Below, in pieces: positions 26,901 through 39,100 of a stretch of DNA of 64,000 nt (the stretch's first letter is position 1; every line of letters begins with the position of its first letter). Location: NCBI RefSeq assembly GCF_000189635.1, contig NW_002476004.1:64936-128935 (forward strand), in the 5' to 3' direction. The translations under genes were made by a program, and so were the position numbers. A model generated the notes under the pieces. It did not search any database and was not told the DNA's origin. It was given only the letters and a program-made list of their open reading frames with translations. This DNA comes from Tetrahymena thermophila SB210 (taxonomy: Eukaryota > Ciliophora > Oligohymenophorea > Hymenostomatida > Tetrahymenidae).

Positions 26901-29900
26901 TTGATTTATGTTATCATATTAATATTTAATGGATCATCAAAAGTTCCTCTTCCAATTATGTTATTATTATCTAAGCAAACAGCATATATAGTTGTAATCT
27001 TCTTAAAATAGCAAGATTAATCTCCTATTTTACATAACGTACACCTAAATCTTTCTTTATCATACCTTATTTCATAGTCTTAAAAATTGGTTAAAATGCT
27101 TTTACTAGCTGTGTTTAGCTGTGTAATAGTTTTGCATGAATAGCATTTTGTTTAGTAGATAGAATAGAGATTATCAAAAAGATTGCCAGACTAGTCACAT
27201 GTTTCACATCTATTTTTTAAATTGTAAATAAGTAAATGACATTAAACAAATTAATTAATTACAGATAAGGACACATTTAGCAAGAACCTTAATCTTTTGA
27301 AAGTATACTAATCTAAATATCCTCAGGTATTTAATTCTATCCAAAATAAAACTATCCCAAAAATAAAGATATTTATGAGATTGATTAAAGTATTGCTGTT
27401 TGATTGCATTATAGACAATAAAACCTATTGATTTAAAACACACAATTAGCACATAGCTATCCACATGGCAAAAGAGTACATATTTTGAGAATAGGATCAA
27501 AGTAATATCCTTGCTAACAAGAGCTGCAAAAAGATTATGCTTTTAGGATAGTTTTATAATTTAATCGAGTATTAACGTCATATGTTGTAGAACCAAAGAT
27601 AATACTTGCTGTTATGTTAAACTTCCTCTATTAATCATCATATCCTATTTCATAGCATTAATCGCACCCATCTAAACATTTCACACATCCAAGAAGAGTT
27701 GTCATATAATTAGCTTATTAACATTCTACACAAGTAAATAGTTAAATTACGTTACTATTATTCTAAAAATTTTCGTAATAGCATTTATTACATCCTGAAA
27801 TCTATTTAAGTAAAAATTATTTTTTTTAAAAAAAAACTGAGAAAAATTTAAATAATTTATTAATTATCAAAACCAAAATATAAGAAATGGTAAACAAAAA
27901 AATCAAGAGTGGGGGTAGTACTAATATTGTGGGTAAATACACTATAAACAATGCTATCAAAGGCTACTCTACATATGTATTTTATATGTATGTAGCCTTG
28001 AAAAAGGCAGTACCCTAGGTACTATATATATTTATTAATATAATTTGAAAAGATCTTTTCTAGAATAGAATAGAATAAAATAATACAGCTTAAATGCACT
28101 TGATTTTTGAATGACAGACTTTATTTTTTAAATCTAGAGCAAAGGCTTTACAAAGTTAGCAAGAATTACTATCAGGATAAAACTTCAAGCAGTTGTTATC
28201 TAGAATATTTTCATTTTGAGAACAACTTTATTTATCTGGTGAAAGAATATAATTGTCTTGGCAGTAGGCGCAAATAAGAGTATAATTACTCGTTAAACCG
28301 TTTTAGTAATAAGCAAAATTGTAAATTAAATCAATTTAGTTTGTATATTGATTAATTAAAGTATGTAATTGGCAATTTAATATTGATTCACCGCAGTCAC
28401 TTCCTAATTTTTAAGTTTTAAAAATTTAATATTGATGCTTAAAAATTTTTATTATTAGCTACCGTTTGTTTAAATAGTAAGCTCTTGGCTTTTACAAGTC
28501 AAGCATTACTTGAAAATTTTTAATGATTAGTATTGATCTTAATTCAGCTAAACATTACTTTTCTATCCTATGTTATAGTAGTTTTAACCATTTGCTTTTA
28601 ATTAAAAATAAATGTTAAAAAAAATATTAATTAATTTAAAAAAGAAAATTAATTACTGTATTAACAGGATGCACAACCTGTTCCGCACTAATCACAAGAT
28701 ATTAAATCATAAGATATGATAGAATTATTTTTGCAAATCTAACATAAAGGATATAGATAAGAAGAAGCTAAAGTCTATCTTAATTCAATAGGTAATTCAT
28801 AATAGTAAATTTTGTTTCCATAAATATCTAGTGTACCTAATTCACATTATAAGCAGGTAGAATTACACATCTGGCATTAGTGCTACAAATCCAAATAATA
28901 GCCTAAGGCACATTTTTAACATATCTACTTATACAAGCCATTTTTGAATTGCATAACACAGGATTAGCAATTATTTTGAGTACCTAATAATGTAAATATA
29001 TGTAAAATTTTAAAGTATAACATAAATTTTAAAGAAAACAATAATACATAACTAAGTAGGAGCTATATAATACTATGGATATAAAAATGGATCAGTTTCA
29101 TTTCTATTTTAGATTAAGTAACCTGCAGTAATTGGAGGTAAGTTTTCAATTAATAATAAGCTTTAAGTTTCATTTTTTTTAAAATTTAACACAACTAGCT
29201 CACAATTCTTTAATAGTATTTAATTATTATTCCTTTTAAAGTAATATTTTATTTTAAATTATTTGATTAAAGTATTAAAAAAGTGTTTTTATTTACCAAA
29301 GCCCCTTTTCAAGATTACAATCAAGACACTTTTAACTTATCTGAGTTGTTCCTTTAGGAATCCGATAGGTGTATGGGTAAGCAGTTATATTATTATACAA
29401 ATAATTGCATTTAATACATTAAACACTCTTGTCTTAACTTTGAAACAAAAAATAACCCTCAATGCACTTAGTACAGATATTCAAATCCTTACATGAATAG
29501 CATCTTTAACATAAATTATTATAAATTAATAATTTATTTTCAAATTCTTAGTAATATTTATTACCCAATTGGACATTTATCTGTCTTAATAGAAAGGCAA
29601 ATCTACCCTTAACATAAGTCTTCAACAATGTAAATAAGATTTAGTTAAAAAATTGTATTTATTTATTGCTGGTAAATGCTCTCTCTTTCCTTAAATGTTA
29701 AACATCTATTATCCCCTACATTTATAAAGTTTTATGAACACCTTTAGCATTAAAATAATTGATTTGCTGTGCTTTGCAATACACATTCATTTTATAAACT
29801 AGCACATTAAAAATTTTAATCTCCATTTTATTATTTTATTTCTTATAAAATGCAAGGTAAGTCAGGTCTAACTTGCTACAGACACTAATATTTTTCCATT

Positions 29901-32900
29901 TTTACATCTTTGAATGCTATGCAAATATGTTTGACGTTATCGAAGCAATAATTTTATGGGCAAACCTTACATTATCCAGATTATAGCTAAGCACAAAATC
30001 CTAAAATTAATATCATCATAAATCAACAAATTAAAGTAAAATAGAAATAAATTAATATTTAAAATAAAAAATAATAAATAAATTACCTTATGAATTTTAG
30101 CAATAGCTTCCTATTTAAGTACAAATTCCTGTTTGAGTTTTTATATTAGTAACATCTAAACATTAGGAAAAGCTGCAACTGCTGCAATTAGTTAGGTCAT
30201 CTGAGCAAAATCCATCTGTATTAGTGCATTTATATTATCCTAAAGGATCTACATTAACACATACTTGCCCTTGTGAAGTGGTGTTAATACAAGCCATGTT
30301 TTTAAAGCATTTGACCTAATTAAAAAATAATAGCTTAAATTATTTTTTTAAGAATTTGAGAGAAATTGAAGAAAAATTAATAATATATTTTCCTTTTAAT
30401 TAAAAATCACTTTCAAAAAATTTTTGTTGAAAAAATGTTCTAATTGCAAAGATTTTTTTATTTTACAAAATATGTTAAAATTACTTTTAAAAGCGAAAAA
30501 AAATTAAAAATTAATTTCCAAGAAATTATCAACATTGAAAAAATTTTATTTTTATTCAGTAAAAAAATGGTCTTAATTAATAAAATCAACAGCATATACT
30601 CAAAAAAGTAAATTTAAATTATATATAAATTCATCAAAAATTTTAAAAGTAAAAATATCTAAAAAATTTACTGCACCAAGTTAGTTAATTCCTAAACAAT
30701 TCCCATTTTAGTCAACACCTTTTTTTTAATTTTATGTTTTAAAGCAATTTATTAAGAAAATAGATTTAAAATAATTTATTTTACCTGCAGCATTTTTAGA
30801 TTAGTCAATATCAAGTTAAATGCATTAGTATTTTCCATAAGTTTAAGATATACAATAGCTTTTAATTATATTAAAAAATTATTTTTGTTTGTTTATATAT
30901 TTAATTTACCCATCTGTGCACTGCTAAATTTTTTTCATAGTTACTTCTCCATTTAATAAACATTTAGAAGTAAAATATTCGCTTCCAATAAAATTAGAAT
31001 CAAAATGTATGCATTGATTTTAAAATAGGCAATAGTTTTTTTTGCAATATTAAGCATAATATGTATTATCCCCTATACACATTTAAGTATTTTAATCTCT
31101 TCCTATAAAATTGTTTTTTGGGTCATTTAAAGATACACATTATTCGTTAATGAGACATAACAAAGGTTCAGCACAACTAATTGAATTTGCTTTAAAAAAA
31201 AATAAAAATAACTTTAAATTAATAAAATTACAATATAAATAAATAAATATACGTTAATTAATTTGCTAGCAAAATCCATCAGCATTTTTGGATGCTTAAG
31301 ATAATTAATTAGGATCAATGTCTTCATTAAAAGGATAAAATAGCTATCTACATTATTACTAATTACTTTTTAAAATAATTAAATAAATAACCTAGAAAAC
31401 TAAACTAAATTTATTTTACTTAATATTTAAAAGGCAATATTAAGGGCCATAACAAAGACTAATAGCTTTTTTTATTTTTAAAAATACTAAAAATTAAATT
31501 TTTAAATTTTAAGTTATTTACAATTAGCTGATTCATCCACCTATAAACATCTCTCTGTTATACTTTCTACACCGATAAAAGGCTTCTAAAAATTTTTGAA
31601 AGTGCTACCATATAAGATACAATAATCTGTAAAAGGTTAAGTCGAATCTTAAGTAAAAAAACAATATCCATCTGCACAAAGATCTATATTTTGACCATAA
31701 AAATCATTATATGGTAAACAGTTTGAAGTATCTTTTTGTCTTGCAATTCTTAAATCAGATTCAACAGAAGACAACTCCATACATGAAAAATTTATTTATT
31801 CTATACAAAATTTTCCTTATTTGCATCTAAAATTATTATTTTTTAATAAAAAAATTTCTTCATTTTATCTAAAATCTTTTGAAATTTATTGTTTTGGTAT
31901 TTTAAAAATGTTAAAATAATAGGTTTATTATAAAATCTTTTGAAAATTATTGTTTTGGTATTTTAAAAATGTTAAAATAATATGTTTATAAAATATTTTA
32001 AAGTTACCTAACTGCATGTGGCTAAGCCCTTTCAAGGCAATATCCTTATTAATTTATTCCTATGTAAACATTATCAAAAGGGATACAAGAAAAACCTGTG
32101 CCATTTTTAAGTAAGCAGCTCTGATCTGAACACAAAGGTTTCTCTTATTTTTAAAAAATAGTTAATTTAATTTCGCTGAATAGTTTAAAAAAAATATTTT
32201 TACCATCATACGCTTTTTATTATTAAACGCAAGTGCCATTCGGTAATATACCCTAGAAATTATTAAAATAATAATGCTTATCTCACAATTTTTAAGTACA
32301 AAAATACAATATTGTAAAATGAGAAATCTTTAATCCAAGAGCATGTCTAATTGAGTTAATCAAAACAAATAGATTTATTTGTTAAAGGATCATCTTAAAA
32401 GCATTCTATTGAAATTTTCTCTCCTAACTAATTGCATTGACCACTTTCTAGTTTTGCAGGATAACTTAAAGATAACTGAGTGCATGTATTATTTAGTACG
32501 CAATATCTAATCAGAATAATTAATAATATTATATTAAGAAATCAAACTCCATCTGTTTAAATGTATTACTTACCCTGATTTGCAATAAGGAGTACCATTT
32601 GAAGTTTAGTTTACTTTTAAGCAATTATAATTATCTGGATCTTGACCAACATAAACATTCGAAAGAAGAATGTTTTTAACAATCCAATTAGAGTCAATAC
32701 AATAGAATTGCTTGAGAATATAAATATCCACTTTTTTAAAAAGATATTTTACTTTATCAAATAATGACTTTCTTAATTATTTTGATTAGTAGTTTATATT
32801 TGATTTAAATAAATTCAAGTAATAAAAATTTTCGTAGTATTTTATTTAATCGCGCTTTATTAATAAATTATAATTTTTTTAATTTTCGTTTATCCTTTTA

Positions 32901-33452
32901 AAAAATCTATATAGTTTTCATTAAAAAAATATACTACTATATTTTGGAGTTATAATTATTTAAATTAGCTATGTTAAATATATAAAAAAAGAACTAAAAT
33001 TAATAATAATAAATACATTTTTCAACACTTTAATTTATCTCTGCACATTTAAATCTGCGTTTTTCAAATATATTTAAGCCTATTTTTATTAATCCTGCAT
33101 ATTAGCTAGTAGGATCACTTTCACTAGAATATTCAACACATTAATCCTCAATAGAATTCAAACATATTTAGATTTCAGGTCTAAATATATTTATCCAACA
33201 CTATGCTTAATTACTTACGGCAGTTTATTTGCTTTTTAAACATGTTTTATACTATGAATCTCTCCCAACAAAATTTCCTAGACTGTATGAAATACAGTTA
33301 TTAGAAGATACGCATTCGTCATAATCTGGAAATTTACATTCATAGGATTTAGATGTATAGTTATAAAAACTACAATGAGCTTCTGGGCATTTCTAGTAAC
33401 CTATTCTGAATAGTAATGATAAAATTGAGAAGATTATTTTATAATATCTCAT
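20934..33452 (-). CDS. Gene B: giant Cys-rich / beta-helix / multi-pass membrane protein (paralogue of C)
   Basis: Start ATG is at 33452-33450 (signal peptide MRYYKIIFSILSLLF), with exon 1 at 33017-33452; stop TGA is at 20936-20934. N-terminal exons carry FVGRDSQYKTC, YIGINQQGYC and GVDQNGNC modules. About 30.3 to 27.2 kb is rich in CxxC pairs. About 27.1 to 23.1 kb is the beta-helix-like part with IGGAIY, NGGAIYY and LSGGAIY. About 23.0 to 22.2 kb holds the Cys knot (NYDFCQRCNKPF, CPEYGGVCDGG, GPLCSDCD). The C-terminal exons give about seven hydrophobic segments, including TTWVFILIFMINLFLIL and YPLFAVWSIILPVFLLY, then a short tail. Ectodomain followed by membrane base suggests a cell-surface protein; no ligand or enzyme motif was recognised. 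Two introns differ from gene C: one carries a structured insertion (about 27870-28050), one a 61-base tandem duplication. Confidence 0.85.
24900..24959. other. Paired G and C tracts in a gene B intron
   Basis: Six G at 24900-24905 and five C at 24955-24959 lie about 50 bases apart in a long intron (about 24.79-25.05 kb). They could pair as a stem in the transcript. The same intron in gene C has weaker tracts at 40104-40107 and 40200-40204. Confidence 0.45.
26162..26269. other. Paired G and C tracts in a second gene B intron
   Basis: GAGGCGGGGTAAAA at about 26163 and TTTTTACCCACCTTC ending near 26269 are largely complementary and sit within one intron of about 200 bases. The paralogous intron of gene C keeps both arms although the bases between have diverged. 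Confidence 0.5.
27870..28050. other. Structured insertion in a gene B intron, absent from gene C
   Basis: Alignment of B and C introns shows about 180 extra bases in B between shared flanks (ATTATCAA on the left, GATCTTTTCTAG on the right). The insert contains a strong hairpin at 27960-27999 (AAGGCTAC / GTAGCCTT, with the stem continuing inwards). It also has a perfect 6-bp palindromic pair at 28009-28023 (AGTACC / GGTACT) and GGGGGTAGTAC. It is richer in GC than its surroundings. It has no reading frame. Candidates are a small inverted-repeat transposon (MITE-like) or an intron-borne RNA. Confidence 0.6.
31871..31992. repeat. 61-base tandem duplication in a gene B intron
   Basis: Two nearly identical copies start at 31871 and 31932, each beginning AAAATCTTTTGAAA. 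Gene C has one copy at the matching position (about 46910), so this duplication followed the B/C split. Confidence 0.8.
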
Positions 33453-34478
33453 TTTTCAATCTCTTAATTATTATTATTTGCAGATTTAATTAGATTCTTG
33501 ATTTTCTAACTCACCGATCTATTTCTTAATCAAAGTAATATTTTTTTATTTTTCAATTTATTGTTTTTATAAAAATTGGATCTTTTATTTTGATATCTTT
33601 TAAATTAATGAATTAATTATTCATCTAAAAGAATTATTTAAAATAATTAAGTAAAATTAACCATTTAATTTATTTTTGCTATTCCTCTTATTTACCAAAA
33701 TAATAGTATATTCATTTTTCATGCATATAAAAATCTATTTATTATTTAATGCAAATGTAAACTTACATCTAATTCTGAGTATTTGATAATCATTTGTTTT
33801 AATCAAAAGAAAGGAAATGTATCACTTGTAAAAAAGAATGATGATTGAAAAATTCTTTCATCATTTTTATTTAATTTTTACATATTCATAAATTTATTTT
33901 TTTATTAATGTAAGAGTTATTTTTTTTGTAATTTATCATCAAATATTTTCTGATTATTTTTAAATGAAAAATTTTTTATTGAAAATTTAAAAATATTTTA
34001 ATCTAAAATTATTTAATCTATTTTTATTAAAGTAATTAATAAATCATCATAATTTAAATAAAACTTGATTTATAATCAAAAAGATGAATTTGATTCTTTT
34101 ATTAATAATTTAATTGATAGAAACTTGTGATTAAATACTTTTGTTAACTAATTCTTTTACAATATATTAGTTGGATTAATACTTTTTGCTATTAATATCT
34201 TTGTTATGTAGATAGATTACAAAAATCTGATTTGAAAAAAATTAATAATAAATTACTAATAATATCCTAAAAATATTCATTCCTTTATCTTAACTTTTAG
34301 ATTATAAATCATACAAATTAAATATCAATAATAAATAACACTTAAAGATGAAGTATAAAAATATTTTAAGTAATATCAATCAATTTATTAGCCATTTAGA
34401 AATATGCTTTGTTAACTGCAAGGATATTAAAAGATAAAATATTACTTTTTGAATAAAATTTTGCCTTAGATAAAAGAA
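33453..34478. other. Divergent intergenic region between genes B and E
   Basis: This stretch lies between the starts of gene B (minus) and gene E (plus), so it probably carries both promoters. The half next to gene B, up to about 33915, aligns with the upstream region of gene C. The rest is AT-rich and unique. No coding exon seen. Confidence 0.5.
33517..33590 (-). promoter_or_regulatory. Conserved upstream block of gene B
   Basis: A block about 65-140 bases upstream of the gene B start (CTATTTCTTAATCAAAGTAA followed by T-rich sequence on the plus strand) is almost the same upstream of gene C. It is better conserved than neighbouring noncoding DNA. This may mean shared regulation or just recent duplication. 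Confidence 0.35.
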
Positions 34479-35333
34479 ATGTTTTGTAGCTTTGATCCTG
34501 AGGATTTTTTGTATTAGTAGTAGTTCCCTTCTCTCTTTGATACTCAGTTTAATATTGGAACTAAAAGAAAGGAATTTCGCTAGATTATATAAAGAAATCA
34601 GTTATCTAAAAGCTAGTTTGCTATACTAATAATAATATAAACTAATATCTTAAGAATTAATTGATGAACTTCCATAAGAACCCTTATAAAAATTTAAGTG
34701 ATTGATTGTATTAATAATGAAATTAAATTAAGTGAAAATAAAATTTCAGAATAAAAAATAGACGAAAATAGCTTTATAATTCCTCTACTTCCTACTGATG
34801 CAAAATGCAAATTATGTAAAATACTTCAATTATTTGTAAAAAATATAATGCTCTCCATTTCTTTTTTAAATTTAGCGCTTAATTAATATTTTAATTATCA
34901 ATAAAACTTACCAATATAAATAGATTAAAAATTAGCATTTATAAAGTTGTAACCAAAAAATTAAATCAAAGAAGAAGCTGCAAGAAACATTTTCAAGTTT
35001 ATATTAGATTTATACATTAATGATATATTAAAAACTAATTAAAAAAAAGGTTAACTTCAAAAAAGACATGAAAAGAGTTGGATAATTTTCCTTAAAATAT
35101 TTCAATTAATTATTAAGAAATATACTATAAAATAATAATTCAAGCTCCTTAGAGCCAATTTGAATTATTTTTTACTTTAATTCTAATTTAAAAATTTATA
35201 ATACATATTCGATCTCAAAAAAATAATTTATTACTACATATTTTTTTCTACAATAAAAGAGAATCAAAATTTATTTGACCCCATTCACTATATATAACAA
35301 TATAATTAAAAATAGTACTAAAATAAATGTTGA
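34479..35333 (+). CDS. Gene E: small hypothetical protein on the opposite strand
   Basis: ATG at 34479 opens a frame (MFCSFDPEDFLYQQQFPSLF...) that needs TAG as Gln. It runs to an intron of 63 or 78 bases (34616 or 34601 to 34678) that removes two in-frame TGAs. The same frame then stays open to TGA at 35331-35333, giving about 260 residues. The product is Lys/Gln/Ile/Leu-rich with no signal peptide, one CKLC pair and a predicted mainly helical character. GC content over 34480-34870 is clearly above the flanks, which supports coding. It lies in unique DNA between the B and C duplicated units and is the only plus-strand gene. I do not recognise the family. A minus-strand frame over much of the same region is also open but hydrophobic and looks like an antisense shadow. 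Confidence 0.5.
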
Positions 35334-36116
35334 TATGAAGAATGTATGGCTATAAAAACAATTGAAGCATAATTAATTTTCTTCAATTAAAAATTCATAG
35401 TTAGATTTATGAAAAAAAATAAATTAAAAGGAAAAAAATGATAAATTGGTAAAAACTGTTTGTAAAAAAATTTGTTCAAAAATTAAATATTCATTATAAA
35501 ATTTAATTTTTCTAATAAATAAATTAAAAGGAAAAAATATAAAAACAATTAAAAAATTCATTAACAAAATTATAATCAAAGTTAAGAATGAAATAAATAA
35601 AAAAAGGTTTCCAAAATTATGATCAAGTATTAGATAAATCAGAAACATTAAAACACAAAAATTAGAGTGGGTAAGGTCTTTATTGAGTTCATAGCCTTAT
35701 AATCCTTTTTTTATAAATTTATCATCTATAAAGTCGTTTAACTAAAACATAAGCTTATACTTATAAAAAAATTTGTAATTAAAATTTTTCTACCAAACAA
35801 ATATTTTATTTATAAATAAACGTATCTAATTATAATAAATTTTTATTAAATCATAACTAATTTTCTTGTTTAATTAGTTTTTACGACTATTTGAATGAAT
35901 TATATTTCTAATTTAATTAAAAATATATCAAGCTTTTACCTGAAATAAACTTATATTAAAAATTAACAGACTAAATGGTTTTTCCTAATTTTATCCAAAA
36001 ATTTAAGATTTTTTTTTTGTCAACAAATCCTAGTTTGTAAAATAATTAACTTAGCATAGGATAATTATTTAATTTTTTTTCAATAATCTAATAAGAATTG
36101 TTAACTTTTTCTTTTA
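35334..36116. other. Intergenic region between genes E and C (3' ends converge)
   Basis: AT-rich 3' flanks of gene E (plus) and gene C (minus). From about 35695 the sequence aligns with the 3' flank of gene B, which marks the duplication edge. A hydrophobic minus-strand frame (35648 leftwards) is open but has the composition of antisense A-rich DNA and is not called. Confidence 0.45.
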
Positions 36117-39100
36117 TCACTTTGAAAGAAATACTTTTTATTAATAAAAACAAAGAAAGTAAATTTATAACTAGTAGAAATTATAAAGCTGGTATTTTGC
36201 TTGAATTCTAAAAAGCTGTTTATTCTTCCGATATATAACAACATAATCCAACACTAACAGAACAGCATATATAAATTAATTGCTCTAACTGATTTTAAGT
36301 CTCGTTATCATTGGGTTTTACTAATATTTAAATTAATTTAAATTAAATAAATAAAAAAATAAATTACAAATGTTCGTAGAAATGGAGTATAATAAAAGGA
36401 TCAAGCAAATTATTGAAGCCTTTAATGGATTTTAAGAGTCTAAAAATAAATTATTCACAATAACTAAACTGAGTTTCAAGTAAATTTTAACGAATTCCCA
36501 GTAATAGAATTTCTCTTTGTATTCAAAGTAAAATATTCCAAATTTCTTCAAGTTTTTAAAACGATTTAGCCTATACCTAATATTATATATTTTGTAAAGA
36601 AGGAATAAAGGTAAAATGATAGACCAAACAGCAAACAAAGGATACAAGATAAAATAACTTTAGCGTAAATAAGACTAATCACATTTTACTGAAGGAAATC
36701 CCTTCACATAGCTATCTCCATATTAAGCTAAACAAATAGACTATTTATTAAAATAAAATAGATAAATAATTAATTCAAATTAATTAATTTATGATTTGAT
36801 TTAATTATTGTCTTTTAAATATAGAATCGATGATTATAAATAAATAAGAAAGATAAAGAAATAAAATAAATATAATTTTAATAAATTTACACTATCTAAA
36901 ATCTATTAGATTACTGAAGGCTAGTTTAGCAAGAAAATAAAGTTTATGCCAGATATTACTTCAATGGATATCATTTATTGTTTTAAGTATATTTTCTTTA
37001 TTATGAAAGCTAAAGCAAAACAAAGAATATATGCAATAATTATTAGCTAGCCAAGAATTACTTTAATAAATATAAAGCTTAAACTTTGTTATTTAAATAT
37101 AGGTAAAAATGAGCAATCTAGTTAAATCAGAGCATACTTATTTGGATCTGATATAGGACTTAGGAAACTTTAAAACTAAAACAAATAACTTTTTATAATA
37201 TCACACACAATCATCAATATCTACAAATAAGACACAAGTAGCTTAATGTAGAACTAGAATGATTAGATTTTTAATGGCATAAATATCTTCATGAGAAATA
37301 GAAACTTAATTTAAATCTTTAAACTAATTTATTTTAAATAATTGTTGACAACATACAAAACCAATAGTATGTTTAGCATAAAAATTAAAATAAACACCCA
37401 AATAGTGCTGGCAGTTGAAGAGCATCTTTTGATTTATTTAAAAAATCAATTAATTAATTTAAATTTATCTAATAAAATTTGAATTACTTTTTACAATTTT
37501 AGTTTCCATCCTAGACATATTAATCATTCCAATATATTCCGTAAACATCACAATCAGAGCATAAGGGTCCGATAAAACCTTTTTAATTGAAAAATTAATT
37601 CTTTTAAATAATCGAATTTAATTTTAATAATAAAACTTAATACCTTATTTGCAGTATCTAATTTCAGAGCTTCTTACAGTTATTCCTTTTTTTTCAAATA
37701 TATCTATATCACCAACACAAGAATTAACTTAAGAATTGCATGGATAAATATCTGTTGAATTTAAGTTTATTCTCCAGTAACCTTATTTAAGATATATCAT
37801 CCCACCATCACAAATTCCACCATAGTCAGGGCATTTTATACAGGTTTATCCAGGATAGGTATTGTAAAATGGGTTATCGCATCTCTAACAAAAATCAAAA
37901 TTTTACTATTTATAATGTTATTAACCTAATTCACAGCTGTAAACAAATTAAACAACTAATTCTAAGCTATTGAAAACAGAGTTATATGAAATAATTTCTC
38001 CTGTAATTTGATCATATTCAGGAAACTTTATTATTTCTGATGAAAATGTAAGCTTAATAGTTGCTCCAAAGATACCATTTAGAGTAACCACGTTTAGTTT
38101 GAAGTTACCTTCTTTTTATGTAAGTTAGCTAACACTTAAATATGCATTTCTTGTATCATTTAACATTATATTTAAAATAAATTTTTCTGCGAACTCTTTA
38201 AAATATTCGTTCTCTTTAGTCATAAATTATATGCTTAATTCCTCCTTTTTTTTATAAATAAATTACTAAAAAGTAAATAATGATTTTTTAGAATTAATAT
38301 TTTGAAAAAAGCTTCAATATTTACAAAAATCTTATGTATTTTTTTAAATATTTTTTAATGAGTGAAGGTAAAAAATAGAATTAGATTTTTGTTAAAAAAA
38401 GTGAAAAAATAAGTAAAAATTACATTTATTCTGCCACTAACATGCCATATTTGGTTTTTTTTTAGTTATGTTCCATTATATATGAGAGTTAAGTGATGAG
38501 GGTATTTATATACATTATAAGAGAATTATTATGCAACATTATTCTAAAAAATATTTTGACTGTAAAAATTTTAAACTGCTTAACCACTTTCTGAATATAT
38601 AGCCCCTCCAATTTATGCTTAATTAAATGTAAAAATACTAGTTTTGATCTTTAAATTAGTTACATTTTCAATACCTTTATAATAAATTGCTCCCCCATTT
38701 CCTTGAAACGCTTTGTTATTTGTAAAAGTACAGTTTTAAAAAGTAACACTAGAAGTATCAACATATATAGCTCCACCAGATAGCTATGAAAAATTATTTA
38801 TAAACATTGTATCTATAAGTAGAATATGGTAATTTTAATCAGAGATTACTTACAAATTTCTAAATTAATTATTTAGATTTTTATTATTAACCTATTAAAC
38901 ATAAAGCACTCCTTTATCTTAATTGTAATTTTACTCGAACTAACTATGTAAAATTAAGATGTAATCAGCATTTAGCTACATTAATCCCATACTGCAAGTT
39001 ACACATTGATTTTTGATAAACTAAATTCCATAAATTTATATAAAATTAGAATTCATTTAAATGAAATTTGTGGCTTATTTGCTAGAAATCCTTGTAAATT

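Larger units (their letters stand above)
20530..33915 (-). repeat. Segmental duplication unit carrying gene B
   Basis: This block aligns along its length with 35695-48855. It covers the 3' flank, all exons and introns of the gene, and about 450 bases upstream of the start. Exons are nearly identical by eye and introns somewhat less so. The two units are separated by about 1.8 kb of unique DNA carrying gene E. Confidence 0.8.

Noticed and set aside
34750-35648. Minus-strand open frame of about 300 codons, hydrophobic
   Set aside because: Very Phe/Leu/Ile/Tyr-rich, as expected from the antisense of A-rich coding DNA. The plus frame has better composition and a start.
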